From Chryseobacterium gleum (lineage in GTDB: Bacteria > Bacteroidota > Bacteroidia > Flavobacteriales_D > Sanyastnellaceae): a stretch of 33,483 nt of DNA. The notes beneath the pieces are model-generated. The model searched no databases and had not been told where the DNA came from. It worked only from the letters and a program-made list of their open reading frames with translations. This document shows positions 24,642 through 33,097 of this stretch, in pieces; position 1 is the stretch's first letter, and the number at the start of each line of letters is the position of its first letter. The stretch is from assembly GCA_945869405.1 (NCBI GenBank), contig CAMBPD010000008.1:1-33483 (forward strand), in the 5' to 3' direction. Made by a program: the position numbers and the translations under genes.

Positions 24642-27600
24642 TTAGTTTCTACGGAGGTCAACGTACGTATTGAATTTCGCACCACATCCTTCGAATATCA
24701 CAAAGTAGGTACCGTCAGAGAGGGTGTTGCCATCCATATCTTGACCAAACCATTCGTTTAAGTAACTGTCTTTTTCATAAACAAGATTACCCCAACGGTT
24801 GAAAACCTTGAATTGATTGTCCGGACAGTCTTGAACACCATCAATAACATAGGTGTCGTTGAAGCTGTCTCCATTCGGAGATAGAGCCGTATACAACTTC
24901 AAAGCATCTGGATCTGTTAATGTGATAACCGTGTCTACCGAACAACCGTTGGCGTCCACAATTTGTAACGTGTAATCACCAGCAACTAATCCAGTTGGAT
25001 TATTCTCATCTGTTTCAATCGTGTTTGGCGTCCAATTATAAATGTAGTCTGGCGTTCCTTCCTCTGCATCCACGAGGATAGATCCGTTAGAGCCCCCCGG
25101 GCTAGATATGTTGTATACGTTGGTGGCGATGCTGTACTCACTCAACGTGATAGTAACGCTTAATGCCAATGGTGATGCAATAACAATGGTCGCTGTAGTG
25201 TCACATCCTGAAGCATCCGATACGAAAACTTCATAAGAGCCAGTTGGAAGATTTGAAATCAATGATTCAATTCCAATAACGTTCTCATTGCTATCTGTCC
25301 ATGAATATGTGAACTCAGGTGTTCCACCATTTGTGAGCACACTTGCAGCGCCCGTGCTGTCGCCAGCACAAAGAGCGTTAGTTATATCCAAAGTGACCAA
25401 TAATCCTGTGGATTGTTGAATGTTGAAGCTCAGCGAATCAGAACATCCAAGTGCGTCAGTTACAACGATAGTGTAGAGATCCGCACACAAATTGCTCAAA
25501 TCTTCTGTTTGCTCTCCATTGGCCCACTGGTAAGTGAATCCTGCAGAACCACCACCCACCGATACATCAATACTACCATTGCAGCCACCGCAACTCGCAT
25601 CTGTATCTATACCGTTAATGGCAAATGGTGCATCCGGAACTTGCACATTCACTTCATTTGTTGCAGATGGGCAGTCATTTGCATCAGTTACGATAACACT
25701 TAGGTCGCCGCTACTGATAACATTCACGCAATCGAGGTTTCCACCATTGCTCCAATCCAAGGTTAGTGGGGCAGTGCCTCCGGTAACAACCGCGCATGCA
25801 CTGGCAGTGCCTAAAGCACAATCACCGGTTACAACGATTTCGACACTTAACAAACCTGGATCAACTATGGTTATAGTTTCCTCATGTGAACATCCGCTGT
25901 CAATGTCATCAATACTGATGATATAATCTCCAGCGCAAAGCTCAGTAAGCACAGTCTCTGAGGAACTAAAACCATTCGGACCTGACCACACAATTAGTGC
26001 GTTGGAACCTACATTGTTTATGGTAGCGTTGATAGATCCGTCGCATGGAACTACACCTGTGCAACTGATGGCTTCAACAATTGCGTCCACTGTAATCGCA
26101 GGAGGAGCGACTAATGTGAATGTAATTGGAAACTGGCAGAAGTTAGCGTCTATTACGACAACATCGTAGACACCAGGACCCAAATCAATCTGATCCTCTG
26201 AACCATCAATGACATTGTTGCCTTGCCATTCGAAGGTGTAGGGTGCAACACCACCTGATACTGTGAGGTCTATGAAGCCATCCGTGCTATTGAAACAAGC
26301 AAGGTTGAATTCAGTGCTGAATTGCGACATTGTATCTGAGACAGAAAGGGGCAACTCCGGTTCAGTGAGAATAACACAACTTTGTGCTGAACAGGCATCG
26401 CCATCAATAATGTTCAAACAATAGATTCCTGCCGCAAGTGAACTAGGGTCTTCAGAAAGTGAAATGATCGTTCCTGATGCATCTGTCCAAGAAATATCGT
26501 ATGGCGCTGTGCCTCCAGAAATAGTTGCGTTTACAGAGCCTGTTGAATCGCCCGAGCATTGAATTGAATACTGTTGGCCTTCTTCCTGAATAAGGATCTC
26601 TGTGAGAACGATTAATTCATCAGGACTGTTTATAGTGATCGTGCTTGAACTCTCACAACCGTTGGCATCAATAATCACTAGGTCATGTGTTCCTCTGCAT
26701 ATACTGTCTATCACACCAGGAATAACGATTGATAATTCTATACCATCCACAAGCACTGTGAAAGGCGCTTCACCGCCTTCTACCGATACAGATGCTGTTC
26801 CATCACAAGTAGCGAAGCAACTGGCATCAGTGGTTGATTCAACGGTTGTTTCCGGAGTGGATACATCCATGATTTCGTAGTCGAATGTCTCCTGACAGCC
26901 ATTCGAATCGGTAATGGTTAAAGTGAAAGCTCCTGCTGACAGACCGCAGAGTGTAGCCGCATTTGGCTCGTTAGCACCAATGTTGCCGGTCCATTCATAT
27001 GCGATGAATGTACTGCTTCCTCCTTGAATGTTGGGGGTAATACAACCCTCATCGCTTGCGCAAGTAATGTTCTGAATTATTGCGGGTGATTGTATTGAAT
27101 CGGGTGCAATCAAGTCTAAGCAAGTGGTTGCTAAACATCCATTGGCATCAGTAACATTTATACCATAGGAACCACCAGGTAGGTTAGTTGCATTAGGAGC
27201 GTTAGGGTCGTTGCCGTAGAGTGAAGGGTCAATCTCTGAGCAGTCGTTAATCCAATCGTATTGGTAGTCGAAAGGTGCAAATGCTATCGGGTCAGGGGTA
27301 CCACCAGATACGAACACAGATATGGCTCCGTCATTCGAATTGTGGCAACTCAGATTATAGCCACCTTCAAATTGTGAGGTAACAACAGTAAGTTCCATTA
27401 CTAGAGGTGCATCTAAGGTGAACTCAGAAAGTATGTTACATCCTGTTACTAAGTCAGTAATACTCACAGTGAAGTCACATGCAGGTAAGTTGTTTACGTC
27501 TTGTGTGGTAGCACCAAAGAAGAAACACGCAGGCTGTGGAATCCATTGATAGTTGTAACTACCACTGCCACCAAGTACGTTGATGTCTATACTTCCGTTG

Positions 27601-30600
27601 TTTTGACCAAAGCAAGTCGGATCAATTTGATTTACTACTTGTACACTGATAGACTCTGCCGCCGGAACGGTAAAGAAAAGTGTTTCCTCACAGTCTCCGT
27701 TGCTAATTAATACTGAGTAATCGCCCGGGCAAAGACCCGATACATCTTGTGTGGTTGGTGCTGGTCCATTGAATGGACCGCTCCAAGTGTAAGTGAAGTT
27801 GCCTTCGACCGGGTTGCCACCACCGCCGCCGCCACCGCCGCCGCTTCCACCGGTAGTTTCCACCTGGAAGATTGAGGCGGATGCTGCAGAGCACGAGTTG
27901 TCGTTGATGGGGGAATTGAATCCAATAGGCGTAGAATAGCTTGAAGTTGTCGTAGCACCTGCGCCATCTGTATCCGAGAATGTCAATGTAGCGTCGGTTA
28001 GAGAACCAAAGTCGAGGCTTACGCAGTCATAAATTTGAACAGCCCATCCCGGTTGGTTCGCGTCACAGCCATACAATGGTGACCAATCGATCGCGGTGCC
28101 ATTAGAATAAGCACCGTAGTTACCCGAAAGTGGAGTAGCTGCAGCGCATACACTAAAGGCATCCGTGTTTGAATTGGTGAAGCAAAGACTGTTGATGTTG
28201 TTGCCGCTATTGCACGGTGCACTTGAGTTTTGAGACAACAAAATGTCTGGGCTGCCGCAGCTTGGCGGACCAACTAGGTGAAATGCCAAGTCGGATACAT
28301 ATGTGTGCAAGGCAGTAAAGCAAATTTGAATCGTTGAATTCGGGGAGAGTGGAAATGGCGTGACTCCACCACCACCACTGCCATCGGTGAGTGTGATATC
28401 GATTGAACCGTCGCACAACTCAGGGCATGTTTCGCCTGTAACGTCACCGGTAGCAACGAACGCATCATTTTGTCCAATATTCGCGCTGGTCGAATCCGCA
28501 CAACCTTGCGCATCGGTAACGATGAGTAGGTAATCACCAGAATCAAGGTTAGTGATATCTGCAGTAGAACAAGGCGCGCAGCTAGGGCCTGTCCAAACAT
28601 AGTTATAGGGCTCCCCTTGTCCACCCGAAGTTGATGTAACCGTAATAGCACCTAGAGAAGCTGTAGGGCTTCCGCAAGGGTTGTTTTGAACATCGATTAC
28701 CACATCAATTTCAGGAACGCATGTAAGTGTTACCTCTTCTGTAATCTCGCAATCATTAGAGTCTGTAACTCTCAACGAATAAGATCCGCATGCTACGTCA
28801 GAAAGGTCTTCCAAATCAGAAAAAATAGCGCCTGTTGCATTATTGGTCCACTCGAATGTGTATGGAGTTGTGCCTGCACTCGACGTGACATTCACAAATC
28901 CATCTGTGCTGTTTGGACAGCTAACACTAAAGCCTCCGGGGTATAAAGAAACCTCGTCAATGATTACCTGCAATGGATCGATTGGATCGTTGATTACAAT
29001 CGTAACACTACCTGCGCTGTTACAACCGTTTTGATCTGTTACACTTACGTCGTAAGTCCCGCTGCCCAAATTAGTAGCTACTGGACCGATTACAGTTGCG
29101 CTATGGCTCCACGAATAGGTGTAAGGTGCACAACCTCCTGTTGATGCAACACTGGCTTCACCCGTCTCTACTCCTGTGCACTGCAAATCAACTGAGCCCA
29201 CTACTTCGATTAAAACTACTGACGGCTCTGTCAATGTGTATGAGTTACTGTATTCACATCCCGTTGCGTCAGTTAGCGTCAATTCATACGTGCCCGCGCA
29301 GAGAGCGGAAATACCCTCGGTTGAGGAATTGTATCCTTCCGGACCTGTCCAAGCGAAATTGTAAGGAGCTTGACCGCCGCTTATATCAAGGCTAATTGAG
29401 CCATCACAAGATCCAAAACATGAAATTTGGTTACATGTGAAATCTGAAAGGGTTGAAATTGCAGTTAATTCATTCGTCTGAATTACACTCGTGCAAGCAG
29501 TATCTAAGCAACCTGTTGCATCTGTAAGGGTAAGGCAGTATTCACCAATAATTAACCCAGTCAAACTATCCGCATTACTTGTAAAACCATTTGGTCCTGT
29601 CCAGTTGTAGGTGCTCGGAGCAATGGCGTTTTCAATGGTTACTGATATAGTGCCATTCGTTCCATTAGCACAAAATACGGGTGTTGATGTCAATTCGATC
29701 TGAATAGATGATGGGAGCAATTCGACTAGGGTACATGCACTGTTGACGCATCCTGCTGCATCTGTAACAGTTAAGCAATATTCTCCACCATCAACATTGA
29801 TAAGGCTATCATTGCTGCTGACAAAACCATTCGGGCCTGTCCAACTATAAGTGTATGGTTCTATGGCATCCCTTATGTCGGAAGTAACAATGCCATTGCC
29901 AGCTCCTTGGCAGCTCGCTGGGCTTGCGGTAAGTTCAACAGCGATGCTTGAAACGTTGATGGTAATTTCATCTGTTCCGCTACACGCTCCAACTGATGCA
30001 TTAAGGCTGTAGGTTGTAGCTTGCGTTGGGCAAACTTCAGCAGTCAAGCTTTCACCATTAGTCACATTTGAAGACCATTCGAATGTCGTGCTGGGAAGGT
30101 TTGGAACAACACCTGTAAGTGTGACGCAATTGCCAATGCAGCTATTTGTTGAATCCGCTGTTAGTTGCACATCCAGAAAATCGTTGATGTAAAAATTAAT
30201 GCTGTCAGAAGCGCCGTTTTCCAAACACAATGGATTAGCGAGATAAATAGTAATGTACTCTTGGCCTTCAGGCAAGTTGTCGTCCGTTGCTGTGATATTA
30301 AAGGTCACAGAAGATTGATTCGGTGGAATAATAACAGCGTTTTGCGCAAATGGAATTCCATTGCCGATAGTTGGTGTGTAATCAACTCCATTCGTTGCTG
30401 AACCTCCGACCCAATAAAGAACTTCTGTGGGCTGATCATCTACAATTTGGCGTGTGAACGTGATGCTTCCATCAGAGCAGCCTTCAACCATATACTCTAA
30501 TCCGTTCGAAGTAGCAGTAGATACTAACACTGGATTTGACTCAATAGATTGAATGAAAACTCCAGAGTCGTATACGTGGTCGGTGCCGTCGGCAATAACC

Positions 30601-31319
30601 AATTTCAGGTGGTAGGTCTCGCAGGGAAATAGTCCACCAACCTTAGCGATAAGGTTACGCGTAAATCCATCGTACTGCACAAATTGCCCAAGAGGGTTTT
30701 GGTTGTTGTAATAGAACGCTTGGTTGGTCAAAGCGTTGATAGTGTTGATGGATACGACTTGGCCCGTCGTGGGTATGAGGGCGATGTTCACATCGGTGCC
30801 AATTCCAGGACCACTAATGTAAAATCCGAATACATCGTTAAACTGTGATCCAACCCACTCATTATACTCCTCAGAAGCAAATGTATATTTGAATTTCAGC
30901 GAGTCACCTTGTGGTACGATGTCGAATTCAAACTGCGTTGCATCGTATGTAGTGCGACTTTGTGCTTGGTTGAGCAAAACACTTCCAGGACAATCATTAT
31001 CGAAGTAATCGCAAGTGCCTGCACTAGTGGAGCAATTGCCAATCGAGTTGTTAGGTCCCTGAGCATAGAGCGCTTTACCGGTTGTTAGGAGCAAGCCTTG
31101 CGATGTTCCAATTTCGGTTGCGGCAGATTGATAGTAACCGTAGCTACTATCACAAGCAGTCACGGTAACGTTCGAAATTGCCACCCCTGGTCCAACAAGG
31201 TTTTGAACTATTTGTTCTGGCGTGAGCGACACATTCACGTTCAATTGGGCGTTCAACCCTTGGATACTCAGCAACCCTAGGGCTACTACGAAGAGTTTTT
31301 TGAAGTTTAATCGTATCAT
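24642..31319 (-). CDS. Giant SprB-repeat adhesin with T9SS type B sorting domain
   Basis: A 2225-aa secreted surface protein from ATG 31319. Order of domains (approximate residues): signal peptide 1-25 (KKLFVVALGLLSIQGLNAQ); choice-of-anchor-L-like domain 26-255 (FKYTFASEEYNEWVGSQFND); Calx-beta-like domain 260-370 (NLPEGQEYITIYLANP); an Ig-like segment to about 450; then about 18 SprB-type repeats (consensus ending GxYxLxVTDxxGC) to about 2140. The last 85 residues are the gliding-type T9SS type B sorting domain (LSPNGDSFNDTYVIDG, FKVFNRWGNLVYE, LSDGTYFVIFEG). Between residues about 986 and 1156 a P-domain-like module interrupts one repeat. It is very Cys- and acidic-residue-rich. The family acts in gliding or surface adhesion; the ligand is unknown. 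The 7-residue longer start at 31340 does not fit the signal peptide. Confidence 0.92.
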   Translation of the reverse strand: MIRLNFKKLFVVALGLLSIQGLNAQLNVNVSLTPEQIVQNLVGPGVAISNVTVTACDSSYGYYQSAATEIGTSQGLLLTTGKALYAQGPNNSIGNCSTSAGTCDYFDNDCPGSVLLNQAQSRTTYDATQFEFDIVPQGDSLKFKYTFASEEYNEWVGSQFNDVFGFYISGPGIGTDVNIALIPTTGQVVSINTINALTNQAFYYNNQNPLGQFVQYDGFTRNLIAKVGGLFPCETYHLKLVIADGTDHVYDSGVFIQSIESNPVLVSTATSNGLEYMVEGCSDGSITFTRQIVDDQPTEVLYWVGGSATNGVDYTPTIGNGIPFAQNAVIIPPNQSSVTFNITATDDNLPEGQEYITIYLANPLCLENGASDSINFYINDFLDVQLTADSTNSCIGNCVTLTGVVPNLPSTTFEWSSNVTNGESLTAEVCPTQATTYSLNASVGACSGTDEITINVSSIAVELTASPASCQGAGNGIVTSDIRDAIEPYTYSWTGPNGFVSSNDSLINVDGGEYCLTVTDAAGCVNSACTLVELLPSSIQIELTSTPVFCANGTNGTISVTIENAIAPSTYNWTGPNGFTSNADSLTGLIIGEYCLTLTDATGCLDTACTSVIQTNELTAISTLSDFTCNQISCFGSCDGSISLDISGGQAPYNFAWTGPEGYNSSTEGISALCAGTYELTLTDATGCEYSNSYTLTEPSVVLIEVVGSVDLQCTGVETGEASVASTGGCAPYTYSWSHSATVIGPVATNLGSGTYDVSVTDQNGCNSAGSVTIVINDPIDPLQVIIDEVSLYPGGFSVSCPNSTDGFVNVTSSAGTTPYTFEWTNNATGAIFSDLEDLSDVACGSYSLRVTDSNDCEITEEVTLTCVPEIDVVIDVQNNPCGSPTASLGAITVTSTSGGQGEPYNYVWTGPSCAPCSTADITNLDSGDYLLIVTDAQGCADSTSANIGQNDAFVATGDVTGETCPELCDGSIDITLTDGSGGGGVTPFPLSPNSTIQICFTALHTYVSDLAFHLVGPPSCGSPDILLSQNSSAPCNSGNNINSLCFTNSNTDAFSVCAAATPLSGNYGAYSNGTAIDWSPLYGCDANQPGWAVQIYDCVSLDFGSLTDATLTFSDTDGAGATTTSSYSTPIGFNSPINDNSCSAASASIFQVETTGGSGGGGGGGGGNPVEGNFTYTWSGPFNGPAPTTQDVSGLCPGDYSVLISNGDCEETLFFTVPAAESISVQVVNQIDPTCFGQNNGSIDINVLGGSGSYNYQWIPQPACFFFGATTQDVNNLPACDFTVSITDLVTGCNILSEFTLDAPLVMELTVVTSQFEGGYNLSCHNSNDGAISVFVSGGTPDPIAFAPFDYQYDWINDCSEIDPSLYGNDPNAPNATNLPGGSYGINVTDANGCLATTCLDLIAPDSIQSPAIIQNITCASDEGCITPNIQGGSSTFIAYEWTGNIGANEPNAATLCGLSAGAFTLTITDSNGCQETFDYEIMDVSTPETTVESTTDASCFATCDGTASVSVEGGEAPFTVLVDGIELSIVIPGVIDSICRGTHDLVIIDANGCESSSTITINSPDELIVLTEILIQEEGQQYSIQCSGDSTGSVNATISGGTAPYDISWTDASGTIISLSEDPSSLAAGIYCLNIIDGDACSAQSCVILTEPELPLSVSDTMSQFSTEFNLACFNSTDGFIDLTVSGGVAPYTFEWQGNNVIDGSEDQIDLGPGVYDVVVIDANFCQFPITFTLVAPPAITVDAIVEAISCTGVVPCDGSINATINNVGSNALIVWSGPNGFSSSETVLTELCAGDYIISIDDIDSGCSHEETITIVDPGLLSVEIVVTGDCALGTASACAVVTGGTAPLTLDWSNGGNLDCVNVISSGDLSVIVTDANDCPSATNEVNVQVPDAPFAINGIDTDASCGGCNGSIDVSVGGGSAGFTYQWANGEQTEDLSNLCADLYTIVVTDALGCSDSLSFNIQQSTGLLVTLDITNALCAGDSTGAASVLTNGGTPEFTYSWTDSNENVIGIESLISNLPTGSYEVFVSDASGCDTTATIVIASPLALSVTITLSEYSIATNVYNISSPGGSNGSILVDAEEGTPDYIYNWTPNTIETDENNPTGLVAGDYTLQIVDANGCSVDTVITLTDPDALKLYTALSPNGDSFNDTYVIDGVQDCPDNQFKVFNRWGNLVYEKDSYLNEWFGQDMDGNTLSDGTYFVIFEGCGAKFNTYVDLRRN
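27816..27851 (-). repeat. Glycine-codon tract (GGC/GGT) in the adhesin
   Basis: Twelve codons encode GGSGGGGGGGGG, written almost wholly as GGC and GGT, giving a GC-rich triplet microsatellite in a much more AT-rich gene. It is the C-terminal linker of the inserted P-domain-like module. Confidence 0.85.
27852..28364 (-). other. P-domain-like module inserted in an SprB repeat
   Basis: About 171 residues between two glycine linkers. The segment contains QICFTALHTYVSDLAFHLVG, DILLSQNS, GTAIDWSPLYGCDANQPG and WAVQIYDC...FGSLTDATLTFSD, resembling the jelly-roll P/Homo-B domain of proprotein convertases, which is often found as a secreted accessory domain. The host repeat begins CPELCDGSIDITLTDG before it and resumes GNFTYTWSGPFNG...GDYSVLISNGDC after it. 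Confidence 0.65.
28365..28382 (-). repeat. Second glycine linker (GSGGGG) in the adhesin
   Basis: Codons for Gly-Ser-Gly-Gly-Gly-Gly directly before the P-domain-like module, mirroring the longer Gly tract on its other side. Confidence 0.75.
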
Positions 31320-31360
31320 AATTGATTTGAAAGAATACATTGTTAATGACAGTGGGTAAA

Positions 31361-31711
31361 TCAGTTTCCTGTGCGTGCGTCTTTACAACGATCGTCAAAG
31401 GCTTTCGCTGGTTGCTCGCTCAACCACTCGCTTGCAGCCAGTCCGACTAAATCAGCGAGTTGTTTGAATCCGATCGAAGAGTAGCGTGTATCCAATGGCT
31501 TCACGCAAATTACTTTGGCGGGTATGCAGGCAGTTTCAATCACATAGTGACCATCAGCTTTAACGGACTCATACAACTCTGTATACTTGTTGAAATCAAG
31601 TTCGGTAAACTCGAAATAAATGAGCCCCGCTGTCTCTGTGTTGGATGTTTGAGCAACTGATAAAAGGCTCATGAAAAGAGCACAAAGAGTAAAAAAAGTA
31701 ATTTTTTTCAT
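31361..31711 (-). CDS. Small exported protein heading the adhesin operon
   Basis: A 116-aa protein from ATG 31711, with a clear signal peptide (MKKITFFTLCALFMSLLSVAQ). The mature part is about 95 residues with alternating segments (GLIYFEFTELDFNKYTELYESVKADGHYVIETACIPAKVICVKP) and three cysteines. No family is recognised; a ferredoxin-like alpha/beta fold is possible from the strand/helix pattern. The ORF-track start at 31759 lies in the leader. The gap to the adhesin start is only 41 nt, so it is probably co-transcribed and may assist the adhesin, but this is inference. A weak promoter box (CATATTTG, 31765-31772) lies upstream. Confidence 0.75.
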   Translation of the reverse strand: MKKITFFTLCALFMSLLSVAQTSNTETAGLIYFEFTELDFNKYTELYESVKADGHYVIETACIPAKVICVKPLDTRYSSIGFKQLADLVGLAASEWLSEQPAKAFDDRCKDARTGN

Positions 31712-31740
31712 GTATATGACGGTGTTAGGTCCAGATTCAA

Positions 31741-31758
31741 ACGCGCAGGTTACGCGCA
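31741..31758. repeat. ACGCGCA direct repeat in the leader of the T9SS operon
   Basis: ACGCGCA occurs at 31741-31747 and again at 31752-31758, 11 nt apart (one helical turn), just downstream of the candidate -7 box on the minus strand. It could be a regulator site; it is short enough to be chance. Confidence 0.35.
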
Positions 31759-31838
31759 TTTTTGCAAATATGTTTCAAAAATTGACACGTTGTTCGATTT
31801 GAAAAAAAAGGATGTCATTTTTTACGTGTTGAAAAATG

Positions 31839-32639
31839 CTATTGTTGGCTTGCCTTATGTTGTCTTAGAACCTCATAAAGTATAATTCCTGTGGCAACGG
31901 ATACGTTGAGTGAGGAGGTTTTCCCCGTCATTGGTACACGAGCTATTTCATCAACTATTCGCAAGGCGTCCGTTGATATCCCCGTTTCCTCAGACCCCAT
32001 GATTATGCACGTTGGCTTAGTGAGATCTACTTCGAAAATTTCTTTCTGCGTTTTTTCTGAGCAGGCGACCACGCAAATTCCCGAGAGCTGAAGTGTTTGG
32101 ATAGTTTGTTTAACCGATTTTATTCTACACACAGGAATGTTGTAGAGAGCGCCCGCAGATGTTTTGATTGCTTCTTCGTTGATTTGAGCACTTCCTTTTT
32201 CAGGAACCAATACCGCTTGGGCCCCCATGCATTCAGCGTTTCTGCATATTGCTCCAAAATTTCTAACATCCGTGACTCCGTCAAGCATGAGTAGGAGAGG
32301 GGTTTTTCCAGACTCGAAAACCTCTGCTATAATGTTTTCGAAGTTCCCGTAAGTAATTGGAGAAACAAAAGCAACGACTCCCTGGTGGTTTTTCGTGGTT
32401 ATTGAGTTTAGTTTCTCTAGCGGAACGTACTGAAACGGGATGCTGTATTGTTGAATCAGTTGTTTCGTCTGAGTCATAATTTCTCCCTGAAGTCCGCGCT
32501 GTATAAGAACTTTATCAAACTCACTTCCGGCTTGTATTGCCTCTTGCAAGGGGCGTAAGCCAAAAATCATTTGATTTCTCGCAGATTGAGGCTTTCTTGA
32601 CTGACGTGCCGGATAGCGATTGTTTTGTGGGGCTTGCAT
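31839..32639 (-). CDS. rlmB: 23S rRNA 2'-O-ribose methyltransferase RlmB-like (SpoU/TrmH)
   Basis: A SPOUT-class RNA methyltransferase of 266 aa using SAM, most like RlmB, which methylates a guanosine of the 23S rRNA peptidyl-transferase region. Seen: an N-terminal basic tail, a substrate-binding domain beginning NQMIFGLRPLQEAI, then the three trefoil-knot motifs: GVTDVRNFGAICRNAECMG (motif 1), IIMGSEETGIS (motif 2) and VPMTGKTSSLNVSVATGI (motif 3). It could be a tRNA TrmH-type enzyme, but the N-terminal domain favours RlmB. The ORF-track start at 32762 is far too long; ATG 32639 is preferred, with a TATCTTTG promoter box 27 nt upstream. It is divergent from the rRNA operon. Confidence 0.88.
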   Translation of the reverse strand: MQAPQNNRYPARQSRKPQSARNQMIFGLRPLQEAIQAGSEFDKVLIQRGLQGEIMTQTKQLIQQYSIPFQYVPLEKLNSITTKNHQGVVAFVSPITYGNFENIIAEVFESGKTPLLLMLDGVTDVRNFGAICRNAECMGAQAVLVPEKGSAQINEEAIKTSAGALYNIPVCRIKSVKQTIQTLQLSGICVVACSEKTQKEIFEVDLTKPTCIIMGSEETGISTDALRIVDEIARVPMTGKTSSLNVSVATGIILYEVLRQHKASQQ

Positions 32640-32666
32640 TGTGCGTGAATAGTGTGTTTGAACCCG

Positions 32667-32674
32667 CAAAGATA
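32667..32674 (-). promoter_or_regulatory. Promoter -7 box (TATCTTTG) of rlmB
   Basis: The minus strand TATCTTTG is a perfect TAnnTTTG, with TSS expected near 32660 and a leader of about 20 nt to the ATG at 32639. No TTG at 19 nt spacing was found. Confidence 0.6.
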
Positions 32675-32824
32675 CACGCGTCCAACAGGGAGTGATGATG
32701 GGACTGCACGATACTTTGCTGCACATTTGAGAAATGTGAAGTGAACATGAAATTATTTTCAAGTTTTTTGTGCTTGACAGTCAGTGATTAACGCACTAGT
32801 CGTATTTCTTTTTTTATTCAGCAC

Positions 32825-32854
32825 TTGCGCGAATCAAAAAGCAGGATACATTTG
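32825..32854 (+). promoter_or_regulatory. rRNA operon promoter P1 (TTG-N19-TACATTTG)
   Basis: TTG at 32825-32827, exactly 19 nt, then TACATTTG at 32847-32854 followed by GCACCCGC. Both elements are perfect for Bacteroidota, and the downstream sequence resembles known stable-RNA promoters of the group. The start site is expected near 32861. Confidence 0.75.
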
Positions 32855-32954
32855 CACCCGCTTTTGAAAATAACGAAAAAGTTCGTCTATCTTCATTGGC
32901 AGTGCTGTCGAGGGTTTCAATAACAAAAAGTATTTTCGAAATAATGAAAATAAA

Positions 32955-32987
32955 TTTGGAAACAGCGAGACAAGCATAGTAGTTTTG
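32955..32987 (+). promoter_or_regulatory. rRNA operon promoter P2 (TTTG-N21-TAGTTTTG)
   Basis: TTTG at 32955-32958, 21 nt, then TAGTTTTG at 32980-32987. The start site is expected near 32994, about 104 nt before the 16S 5' end. It would act in tandem with P1. Confidence 0.65.
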
Positions 32988-33030
32988 CCGACCCAATTCA
33001 GAAGTGAAAAGGGGAAGTTTTGAAAGAAAA

Positions 33031-33042
33031 GTTCTTTGATAT
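33031..33042 (+). promoter_or_regulatory. BoxA-like antitermination site in rRNA leader
   Basis: GTTCTTTGATAT resembles boxA (consensus TGCTCTTTAACA) and sits about 55 nt before the 16S 5' end, as in other Bacteroidota rrn leaders (GTTCTTTGACA). Confidence 0.55.
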
Positions 33043-33097
33043 AATGCAGCAGCGAACAGGTTAATTATTTTAAGAAGCCAGAGAGATTAAACATCTT

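Larger units (their letters stand above)
24900..29960 (-). repeat. Array of about 18 SprB-type repeats in the adhesin
   Basis: Counting the diagnostic closing motif (GEYCLTVTDAAGC, GEYCLTLTDATGC, GTYELTLTDATGC, GTYDVSVTDQNGC and so on) gives about 18 units of 75-90 residues, roughly 225-270 nt each. The DNA level is diverged in most units, but the two N-terminal-most units, about 29460-29950, remain closely alike. Unit borders are approximate. Confidence 0.82.
32640..33097. other. Divergent regulatory region between rlmB and 16S rRNA
   Basis: 458 nt without a protein gene. It holds the rlmB promoter, two tandem plus-strand rRNA promoters and the rRNA leader with a boxA-like site, listed separately. 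The stretch 32675-32820 shows nothing further that I can support. Confidence 0.7.

Noticed and set aside
27703-27967. Arg/Trp- or Ala-rich minus-strand ORFs over the glycine tract
   Set aside because: Alternative frames of the GGC/GGT tract; the adhesin frame is clearly the coding one.
24900-29960. CRISPR-like array
   Set aside because: Repeat units are 225-270 nt, diverged and in frame; they are protein repeats, not short direct repeats with spacers.
31791-31838. Possible terminator between rlmB and the adhesin operon
   Set aside because: A-runs and T-runs are present but no stable stem is seen next to them.
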